From: a virus
Virus record (IMG/VR): IMGVR_UViG_3300030102_002424
Coordinates: 1-26,565 of that record
Strand: one strand, 5' to 3'
DNA: 26,565 bases
Each line of letters begins with the position of its first letter. Positions within the stretch are counted from its first letter, which is position 1. Shown here piece after piece: positions 18,474 to 25,209 of this stretch. The notes beneath the pieces were generated by a model. That model saw nothing but the letters and a program-made list of their open reading frames with translations, searched no databases and was not told the origin of the DNA. Position numbers and translations under genes: made by a program.

Positions 18474-19216
18474 TATGATTTACGTTTATTTTCAGCTTCT
18501 ACCTTTTCACCTTTACCGTAACTAGATAGACCTGGCTTATTAATAATTATACCAGCTAACTCTAATATTTTATAAACTAAAGATGTTTCTTCAGCTGGAT
18601 GCAGTTCAAAGTTTGAAGCACCGTTAGCGTTATACAAAGCTTTTTCATTAACAACTACATAATCCCACTCTACTCTATTTGGCTTTCTAATGTAGTCACA
18701 TCTTACGTTGTTAAAAATATTAGCAAAACCGCCAGCAGCGTTTAAATGAAAAACTTGTATAGCGTTATTTTGTCTAATGTAAGCTGGATGCTCTAACAAA
18801 GGCTGTCCTGCAAAAACAGTTTTCTTCATTAAATGCAGCTTTTTAGGCGTAACTTGCCCGCATATATTTTCGTTATGTCTAACCTCTTCAAGTCTAAACA
18901 TGTCACTAGTGCCAACTGGATAGCCAATTGTAGAATCTATAGGCAACAAAATATCGTTACCACTAGTCACTGTTAAAGGAAAGTTGTAAACTTGAAATAT
19001 ACTGATCTTATCTTCAATGTCATCTACAGAATCTCCAGCAGCTGTAGAGTTGCCAGGGTTTCTGTGAAACTGATTTAGATCATAAAAATATTGCTCGAAT
19101 ATCTGTGTTTGAGCTTGATTAGCTAGTAAGTTAAACTCTTGCGGAGTTATGTAGCCTCTTTGTTCTTTATTTGCTAATGCTAGTACACGTTGATATACCG
19201 TATCTATACTTACCAT
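18473..19216 (-). CDS. Head-tail connector/ring-type structural protein
   Basis: This 247-residue protein begins SIDTVYQRVLALANKEQRGY and continues TPQEFNLLANQAQTQIFEQY. That pattern is one I recognise from a structural protein common in crAss-like and marine Bacteroidota phages, placed between capsid and tail genes. The N-terminal 60 residues are helical. The middle is beta-rich, with a MFRLEEVRH stretch and a VRCDYIRKPNRVEWDY stretch. The last 50 residues are helical, ending in a basic tail rich in Lys and Glu. I infer a connector or ring protein that sits under the portal. The stop codon shares a base with the start of the next gene (TAATG), so the two are probably translated in a coupled way. 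An exact match to a named ring protein of a solved crAss-like virion would need a structure search. Confidence 0.8.
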   Translation of the reverse strand: MVSIDTVYQRVLALANKEQRGYITPQEFNLLANQAQTQIFEQYFYDLNQFHRNPGNSTAAGDSVDDIEDKISIFQVYNFPLTVTSGNDILLPIDSTIGYPVGTSDMFRLEEVRHNENICGQVTPKKLHLMKKTVFAGQPLLEHPAYIRQNNAIQVFHLNAAGGFANIFNNVRCDYIRKPNRVEWDYVVVNEKALYNANGASNFELHPAEETSLVYKILELAGIIINKPGLSSYGKGEKVEAENKRKS

Positions 19217-19236
19217 TTAATTATCTTTTATAGTTA

Positions 19237-19262
19237 AGTAACCACCCCGAAGAGTGGTTACT
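19237..19262 (-). terminator. Strong UUCG hairpin between genes, no U-tract
   Basis: The minus strand reads as an 11-pair stem (ten Watson-Crick pairs and one G-T wobble) closed by a TTCG loop, in the 60-base gap between the 278- and 247-residue genes. The sequence after the stem (TAACTATAAAAG) lacks a run of T, so it may act as a partial terminator, an RNA-processing or stability element, or an end-protecting structure. The hairpin itself is clear; its job is inferred. Confidence 0.6.
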
Positions 19263-19276
19263 CTTCTATAAAGTAA

Positions 19277-20113
19277 TTACACGTTTAGTCTCTTTTCTAT
19301 ATTGTTATAGACTTCTAGACCTTCGTCTGTTTTGAACCATTGAGCTAACGCTGAATATGGATGCTCGTCAAAAGGAACTGTCATAAGTTTTCTACCAGTA
19401 GAACCCCAAGTAAACGTTCTTTGATCAGAGCTTAATTGTATAATTCCATCTTCAACAGCGACTATACCAAAGTTTCTAAGCTCTACGTTTTCATCATTAA
19501 CTAAATCTAAGAACAAAACAGGATTTTTTCTTGCGAATATTAAGCAATCTCGTTTTAACTCCTTAGAGCTCATCGTAGATACCTTAGAGCCTAATTCTAC
19601 TCGCATAATAGCTTCCATCTTTGTTATATCTAATGTTCTAGCTAATACTAAAGCGTCAGCTTCTAATTCTAAGAAGTCTAACTCTGTAGCTGCTTGCTCA
19701 ACAGGTTTCCACTCTTCGTATATGTGGTTTACCATAGGGTGATATAACGACAAAAGCTTTTGAAGTGTAGTTTTATTTTTAGGAACTGTTAAAGCCCCGT
19801 TTCTAAACACTATATGTTCTAATCTTTGATCTCCTTTCATTTCATCTACAAACGGAGTGCTTTGATTTGAACAGTATTTTAACTCTCTTTCGTACCCTTT
19901 TTCTTCGTCAAAGTAATATATACCTGAAGATCTTATAGAATAACTTATAGGACTTTTGTTTCCTTTTAAGTAATAAGTTCTATCTTTTATTTCCCAGTGT
20001 GTTTTTTTATCAACTGGTTTGGTAGTTGGCTTTTCAATAACCACTTCTACCATTTCATTTGTAGCTTCTATTTTTGGTTCAGCTACTTTTTTAGTTGTTT
20101 GTTTTTTTGCCAT
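19277..20113 (-). CDS. Conserved phage protein of unknown function
   Basis: This 278-residue protein has no enzymatic motif I recognise. The first 35 residues are Lys/Glu/Thr-rich and probably disordered. Residues about 38-130 form a beta-rich domain with RTYYLKGNKSPISYSIRSSG, a YYFDEEKGYERELKYC segment and a FVDEMKGDQRLEHIVF segment. The middle (about 130-215) is helical. The C-terminal part from about 195 has LKRDCLIFARKNPVLFLDLV, then a GIVAVEDGIIQLSSDQRTFTWG segment and PYSALAQWFKTDEGLEVYNN. I associate this two-part pattern with proteins found near capsid genes of many marine phages, where it is usually left unnamed. It is isolated between two UUCG hairpins, so its transcript may be controlled separately from the capsid and connector genes. 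Candidate roles are capsid decoration, head completion or a DNA-binding internal protein; none is shown. Confidence 0.9.
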   Translation of the reverse strand: MAKKQTTKKVAEPKIEATNEMVEVVIEKPTTKPVDKKTHWEIKDRTYYLKGNKSPISYSIRSSGIYYFDEEKGYERELKYCSNQSTPFVDEMKGDQRLEHIVFRNGALTVPKNKTTLQKLLSLYHPMVNHIYEEWKPVEQAATELDFLELEADALVLARTLDITKMEAIMRVELGSKVSTMSSKELKRDCLIFARKNPVLFLDLVNDENVELRNFGIVAVEDGIIQLSSDQRTFTWGSTGRKLMTVPFDEHPYSALAQWFKTDEGLEVYNNIEKRLNV

Positions 20114-20134
20114 GATATAATATAATAAAAAATT

Positions 20135-20162
20135 AAAAAAGATCGGGGCCGAAGCCCCGACC
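20135..20162 (-). terminator. Intrinsic terminator after the capsid gene, UUCG tetraloop
   Basis: Read on the minus strand this is a stem of about seven pairs plus a wobble, capped by TTCG closed by C-G (the very stable cUUCGg loop), followed after one base by six T residues (20140-20135). It starts 9 bases after the capsid stop codon and ends 21 bases before the next start. Stem, loop and U-tract all fit a rho-independent terminator. Because the operon continues in the same direction, it is probably leaky, letting a fraction of transcripts reach the tail genes, or a promoter lies beyond it. Confidence 0.9.
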
Positions 20163-20170
20163 TAATATGA

Positions 20171-21658
20171 TTACTTCAATAACATGAAGTTGTTAGCACC
20201 TTGAGTAACTAAACATCTTTCAGATAAGAAGTGAACTTGCATTGCATCAATTGAGTCAGTGATGTTTCCACCTACAGAACCAGTGATAAATGATTTCATT
20301 TTTCTATCTTCCATTTGTGAAGCACGGTAACGTACATGTAAGAATGGACGCTTAAGGTTTTTACCTAAAGACTGATCGTAAACAGTTGATACACCAGCAG
20401 GAACAATAACCCCACGGATAGCACCAGCTACGTCTCTGTCGTTAATGCTACCACGAGTAGCTTTATCGTTTAAGTAACGGAAGTCAGACTTATAAAAGTC
20501 GTAAGATCCTCTACGGAAACCAGAGAAGCCTAAGTTTAACGCCATATCTTCAGAGTTGTTGAATACACCGAAAGATGTACCACCAGCTCCGTAAGAGTTC
20601 ATAGAAGCTAACATATCATCAAAAGCAAGAGCAGTAGCTCTGTTTACAAATAACATATTTTCTTCAATAGCACCTTGACGATCAAACTCAGATAAGATTA
20701 AGTCAAATTCAGCTAAATCAACTGGACCACTAATACCAGTTACACCAGTAGTGATGTTACCTCTAGTTTCAATAGCGTCAAATAAACCTTGCGTACCAGT
20801 TAATCTTTCAGCAGCAACGCCAATTGTACCAAGACCTAAAGCATCTTCAACTTGGTCAACAGCTTGGTTACCTTGAATAGACTCTAACATAGACATTTCT
20901 AAGTAGTCAGCAAAACGTGAACGTGTGTCACCTTCAGCTTTCAAGTACCAGTAGTAGCCATTTTGTCCGTCTTCACCAGTAACTTCTACCCAACCAATTT
21001 GAGACGCATCAGATCCAGAGATCTCGTAGTAGTCTTTTAAAATAATTGGCTTATTAGTGAAAGTTTGGAAAGCTGGAGCGTTAGCAGAGCCACGACCAGC
21101 AGATCCTTTTGAAAATTCAGATCCATATACTAATACTGTCATAGCAACGCCATCAGCACCTAAGCTAGATAAGTCAGCTAAACCAAAAGCAGAAACTTCA
21201 ACAGTGTTTGCTCCAGCGTCTACAGCGTGAACAATACATCTTGCAGTTCCAGTAGCAGTAGAAACTAACAATAAATCGTTAACTCTAATACCGTGAGTAC
21301 CTGCAGCAACAGCAGTTCCGTCAATATCGTTTTGGATAGTGATTTCTGCAGGAGCATTGTTAGTACCACCGTGACCAGTAACATCTGAGATATTACCAGT
21401 ATAAGATAAGTGTAAGCGTCCCATTTCTGACCAAATAACTTGATCAGCAGACATAGCTTCTTCTGCACCAACCTGAGAAAGGAAACCAGAAATTGTTCTT
21501 GAACCGAACACTTCAGCTTCACCTTCCATTAAGTCTGGCAGGTATTGTTGTGCCCAACCTTGCGTTGTAGCACTTGTAAAATCGATGTAGTTTGTAACTA
21601 GTGTTTGTTGCGATGCAGCAGCCACAGAGTTTAAACTACCTCCAGGAATTAAAGGCAT
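20171..21658 (-). CDS. Major capsid protein (HK97-fold expected)
   Basis: This 495-residue protein would form the icosahedral shell. It follows the scaffold-like gene and is followed at once by a strong terminator, as expected for the most abundant virion protein. The N-terminus (FTSATTQGWAQQYLPDLMEG, then FGSRTISGFLSQVGAEEAMS and a WSEMGRLHL segment) and the C-terminus (a VRYRAS segment, then CLVTQGANNFMLLK) match my memory of capsid proteins from marine Bacteroidota and crAss-like phages. A central stretch around residues 335-375, MLFVNRATALAFDDMLASM, looks like the peripheral-domain helix of HK97-fold shells. Base composition is higher in G+C than its neighbours, and about half of its arginines (12 of 22 by my count) use CGT/CGC, whereas neighbours mostly use AGA. 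This suggests selection for high expression. The start at 21658 has no Shine-Dalgarno sequence. Confidence 0.94.
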   Translation of the reverse strand: MPLIPGGSLNSVAAASQQTLVTNYIDFTSATTQGWAQQYLPDLMEGEAEVFGSRTISGFLSQVGAEEAMSADQVIWSEMGRLHLSYTGNISDVTGHGGTNNAPAEITIQNDIDGTAVAAGTHGIRVNDLLLVSTATGTARCIVHAVDAGANTVEVSAFGLADLSSLGADGVAMTVLVYGSEFSKGSAGRGSANAPAFQTFTNKPIILKDYYEISGSDASQIGWVEVTGEDGQNGYYWYLKAEGDTRSRFADYLEMSMLESIQGNQAVDQVEDALGLGTIGVAAERLTGTQGLFDAIETRGNITTGVTGISGPVDLAEFDLILSEFDRQGAIEENMLFVNRATALAFDDMLASMNSYGAGGTSFGVFNNSEDMALNLGFSGFRRGSYDFYKSDFRYLNDKATRGSINDRDVAGAIRGVIVPAGVSTVYDQSLGKNLKRPFLHVRYRASQMEDRKMKSFITGSVGGNITDSIDAMQVHFLSERCLVTQGANNFMLLK

Positions 21659-21680
21659 AATTCTAAAATTTAAAGGTTAA

Positions 21681-22838
21681 TTATTTTTTTATTTTAAACT
21701 TAAAATCTGATTTAGAGTCACCACTTAAAACCCTGAACTTTGTTCCGCCAACTTCAACATCTTTGTTTGTTTGTCTAGTGCCCATTGAAATGTTTTTAGA
21801 CTTTTCAATAGACTCTTTTAAACCGTCAGCTTTACCTTGCTCGTAGAAATGTTTTGCTACAGCATCAGCATTCATAGCGGTGTACAAGCCTTTATGATAA
21901 CCAGCAGCGTCTTCCATTATACCATCTTTATTCAAAAACTTTTTGACAAAGTTGTTAATATCACTTTGATTACTTTTAACTGAGTCAGCGTCTTTAACTC
22001 CAAACCTAAATCTTTTTTCACCTAAATTAAATTCAAAACCTTTGAACTCTTGCGAAAATAAACTTTCAGTTTTGTTATCAAACACTTCCTTAGCTTGATT
22101 AAACTTGTTTTGTCTTTCCTCAGACTCTTTGTTATATCGATTAAAGAAGTCTATAGCTTTTTGCTGTTCTGCAGTTAGCTTTGAGCCTGCTTTAATCTCT
22201 TCGTAATATTTAGACTTTTGCCCGTCTAAGTAGGCTTTAGCCTCTGCAACTTGCTCTTTTAAGGCTATTTTCTTTTTTCTAATATCTTTTTCTTCGTCAA
22301 CCTCTTCGTCGTACTTGAAGGTTTCGTCCATTAAGAACTGTCTTTCTTCAGCGTCTAAATGAGGCTTTGTTTGTTTGTAATACTCGTTAAGAGCCGTTAG
22401 ATTATCCATTTTACTAAAGTCTTGGTTTAATCTAACATAGTCGTTAATATCACCACCTGTTTCTTCAATAAACTTAACTAGCTTATCTACATTTTCTGGC
22501 ATTGATACTTTTTCAACTTCAGCTACTTTCTTTTCAGCGGGTGTCTCATCTTGAACGTTGTCGGTACTTTCTCCGGTAATTTCTTCAATTGTTGTTTCGA
22601 CGTTTTCTTGCTGAACTTCTTCGCTAACTTCGGGTTCGTCGCGTACAGGAACCTCATCTGTGCTTTGCTCTGAAACGGCATCTTCTTCTTTTTTACTTAA
22701 ATCTATTTTGACAACATCTTCTGTAGGTTTATTAAATTTTTTCATTTTAACTTTTAAACCTTCAACCTTGTCGTCTACTACAGGTTCTTCTTTTTGAATA
22801 ACCTCTTCAACTAAGTTTTCTTTTTTTTCTTCTTCCAT
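21681..22838 (-). CDS. Acidic scaffold-like head assembly protein
   Basis: This 385-residue protein sits between portal and major capsid protein, the usual place for a scaffolding protein. The first 120 or so residues are very rich in Glu, Asp, Val and Lys with repeated EE and EV runs, so they are probably disordered. Residues about 125-270 contain long charged helices, including one around RKKKIALKEQVAEAKAYLDG, consistent with coiled-coil assembly. The C-terminal 40 residues are basic and beta-like, ending DFKFKIKK. A basic C-terminal tail that touches the capsid protein is known from P22 and other scaffolds, but here this is only an analogy. No protease motif was seen. Gaps to neighbours are 17 bases (portal) and 22 bases (capsid). 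The role is inferred from place and composition; a minor internal head protein is the alternative. Confidence 0.65.
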   Translation of the reverse strand: MEEEKKENLVEEVIQKEEPVVDDKVEGLKVKMKKFNKPTEDVVKIDLSKKEEDAVSEQSTDEVPVRDEPEVSEEVQQENVETTIEEITGESTDNVQDETPAEKKVAEVEKVSMPENVDKLVKFIEETGGDINDYVRLNQDFSKMDNLTALNEYYKQTKPHLDAEERQFLMDETFKYDEEVDEEKDIRKKKIALKEQVAEAKAYLDGQKSKYYEEIKAGSKLTAEQQKAIDFFNRYNKESEERQNKFNQAKEVFDNKTESLFSQEFKGFEFNLGEKRFRFGVKDADSVKSNQSDINNFVKKFLNKDGIMEDAAGYHKGLYTAMNADAVAKHFYEQGKADGLKESIEKSKNISMGTRQTNKDVEVGGTKFRVLSGDSKSDFKFKIKK

Positions 22839-22855
22839 AATATAAAATATAATAA

Positions 22856-25207
22856 TTAAAACTCATTCATATTCAAACCAGTCCCTAATTCATCATTACC
22901 TGCTGACTCGAATTTTTTACTCGCTGTCTCTTGTCTTTTATCTTCTATTAAGTTTTTAGACTCAGACTCTAAAGCTTTGATCTTCATGTTGTACTGAAAC
23001 TCTAATTCCATAAGCTCTTTTTTAATTTTAGCTTCTTGATCTAGATTTTTAGCTTTAAATTCTGCTTTCGCTTGCTCTAGCTGTATATTGCTTTGTGTTA
23101 AAGCTTGTTGTTTTTGCGTTTCAGCTTGCGCTTGAGCTTGAGCGGTTTGTTGTTGCGCTTGTTGCTGCGCTTGTATGTTTTGTTGTTGCTTAGCTTGATC
23201 GTCTGCTACTTTTTTCTTTTCTTTTATTTTAAGCATTTGATTAGCAAGCTTAATGTTGTTTATGCTTCTTAAATCTATAGCGTCAGATAAGTTTATTAAC
23301 TTTTGTTGTAAAGCCATCTGAATATTATTTTCAAGCATTTGTTTTTCTTCTTCATCTGGAGCTAACTCTATAAATATACCAAAATCATATAAGTGTAGCT
23401 CTGACATTTCCTCTAGCGTAGCTACATTGTGTGTACCTATTTGCTGTAAGAAAGCGTCTCTTGTTGGCGAATATTCTATAACATCAGATATACGTAGCGA
23501 TATTTGCTCAGCTGCATCTGCAGTTAAATATAAACCAGCTTGAAGTATATGTCTTGTTGCTGTATTACTGTTAGCGGCAGCTAGCTTTTGTACTCCAACT
23601 AAAGCGTGTCTATCAGGCGTGCTACCATCACTAGCTTCATTAAGACCGGTTACATCACGTATCATTTGTAAATAGTAATTGTAGTTACCAATCAACGTTT
23701 GTATTTTACCGCCACCATTACCGCTAGCTATTTCTTGTATAGGTATTTTACCAGGATTTGGATCACCGTCCATCGTGTATGATCTACCAATAATACTACC
23801 AGTTTGGAAGAACATGTTTAAAGCTTCTTGCGGATTATAGTTTGTGCCGTTACCAAGATCAACCTCAGCTAAACCATCAGCGTCTAAATAAACACCGTCA
23901 GGTACCATACGAGCTAACACTTGTTGTATTTTTAAATGCGTTAACTGTATCATGTCTGCAAAACCTGTTATACGGCTTACTAAACTTTCTATTCTACCTT
24001 GATACATACGTGGAGCAACAATAGAGTAGTTTGTTTTAACTTTAGTCATATCGCTTTTTGGACGCATCATGTTTTCTGCTAGCTGCCAGTTTAAAAGCTT
24101 TTCAGCACCTAGTATTTTAGCTCCTTCAAACAAAACTTCTACTTGTCTAGAAACCTTAGCATATCCACCTTGCATATCAGCTGGAGGATTAAATGTATCG
24201 TCTTTTTCTATAAGTCTTTCACCACCTGTTGCCGTTTCTTTTAGCTTGTAAACTTCATTCATATATGTTTTATAGTTAAAATATAAAACATCTATTTGGT
24301 TTAAGTCTTTAGATTTTCTAGCTCTATTGTATTCAAACTTCGAAGAGTTAGCAGCTTCTTGTATTTCTTTTAAATCTGATTCTGATAAATGAGGAAACTC
24401 TCTTACAAGCTCGTTTATTGGTATTGTTTTTACTTCACCTACATAATATATATCGTCAAAATAAGGTGATTCACTATAAGAATAAACAAGCATATCAGGA
24501 TCAACATACTGTACTTTAACACCTGTTGATTCATCAAAAGTAGTTTTTATAGCTGCTATACCTAAAACAGCTAAGTCATAATAAACTCTTTTTCTTATTA
24601 AATCATAGTTACTACCTTTTAACAAAACGTTTATAGCTTGCTCTTCAGCTAGTTCAGTTGCTTGCTTATAAGTAAGCTGCATGTGAAGTTCTAGCTCTTC
24701 TTCTGTTTCAGGTAAAGTATCAGGATCGTTTTCTCTCATGTCCATGTTAAAGTTCTTTTGAACTTCATCATCAAACTCTTTTGCTTTCATGTCTCTAAGC
24801 ATACTTTCCATATACTCAGTTCTTTTAGCGACGCCAAAGGGATCTTGAGAATAAACTTTAATATCGTAGTTTCTTTCAGACATACCGTTAACTACAATAT
24901 CTACAAACTTAGGTATAATTGGAACTGGCTTCCAGTCTAAGTTTAAGTAGCTTAAGTCACCATTTATTGATAACTCGTCTTTATATTTTTGAACAGACTG
25001 TTCGCCTCTAGCGTAAAGTCTTAATCTGTGAAAATCATTTCTGTTAGCGTAAAATCTAGAGCCAGCCCTGTGGTGCTCTCCTCTTTCGCTTCTGTCAAAC
25101 CATTCGTGTTCTATGGCTTTTGCTATTTCTAAACCGTAATCATAGCTTAACTTTTCTGCATCAGGTACTACCTGACTTGGAAAACTAGTGTTAGATGAAT
25201 AACTCAT
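22856..25207 (-). CDS. Portal protein
   Basis: This 783-residue protein is the likely portal, the dodecameric ring at one capsid vertex through which DNA enters and leaves. The call rests on size (P22 portal is 725 residues), position directly after terminase and before scaffold and capsid genes, and family-like content. The N-terminal third is a mixed alpha/beta region with many aromatics. Around residues 505-545 there is a portal-typical stretch, MIRDVTGLNEASDGS, followed by VGVQKLAAANSNTATRHI. The C-terminal part, from about residue 640, is a long charged helix with a Gln/Ala-rich segment at about 664-702, which would suit a barrel or coiled-coil extension into the head. The start is the ATG at 25207, in an AT-only leader without a Shine-Dalgarno sequence. 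No catalytic motif is expected or seen. Confidence 0.92.
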   Translation of the reverse strand: MSYSSNTSFPSQVVPDAEKLSYDYGLEIAKAIEHEWFDRSERGEHHRAGSRFYANRNDFHRLRLYARGEQSVQKYKDELSINGDLSYLNLDWKPVPIIPKFVDIVVNGMSERNYDIKVYSQDPFGVAKRTEYMESMLRDMKAKEFDDEVQKNFNMDMRENDPDTLPETEEELELHMQLTYKQATELAEEQAINVLLKGSNYDLIRKRVYYDLAVLGIAAIKTTFDESTGVKVQYVDPDMLVYSYSESPYFDDIYYVGEVKTIPINELVREFPHLSESDLKEIQEAANSSKFEYNRARKSKDLNQIDVLYFNYKTYMNEVYKLKETATGGERLIEKDDTFNPPADMQGGYAKVSRQVEVLFEGAKILGAEKLLNWQLAENMMRPKSDMTKVKTNYSIVAPRMYQGRIESLVSRITGFADMIQLTHLKIQQVLARMVPDGVYLDADGLAEVDLGNGTNYNPQEALNMFFQTGSIIGRSYTMDGDPNPGKIPIQEIASGNGGGKIQTLIGNYNYYLQMIRDVTGLNEASDGSTPDRHALVGVQKLAAANSNTATRHILQAGLYLTADAAEQISLRISDVIEYSPTRDAFLQQIGTHNVATLEEMSELHLYDFGIFIELAPDEEEKQMLENNIQMALQQKLINLSDAIDLRSINNIKLANQMLKIKEKKKVADDQAKQQQNIQAQQQAQQQTAQAQAQAETQKQQALTQSNIQLEQAKAEFKAKNLDQEAKIKKELMELEFQYNMKIKALESESKNLIEDKRQETASKKFESAGNDELGTGLNMNEF

Positions 25208-25209
25208 AT

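Noticed and set aside
20114-20170. A Bacteroidota-type promoter (TTTG and TAnnTTTG) beyond the capsid terminator
   Set aside because: The gap is AT-rich but I could not find both boxes at the right spacing, so no promoter is called there or in the gap at 19217-19276.
21265-21522. An 85-codon minus-strand frame in a second reading frame inside the capsid gene
   Set aside because: Embedded in the capsid gene, with Leu/Cys-rich sequence without pattern. A nested gene would need conservation evidence I do not see.
21681-22838. Head maturation protease
   Set aside because: The gene between portal and capsid has no Ser-His, ClpP-like or other protease motif; composition fits a scaffold better.
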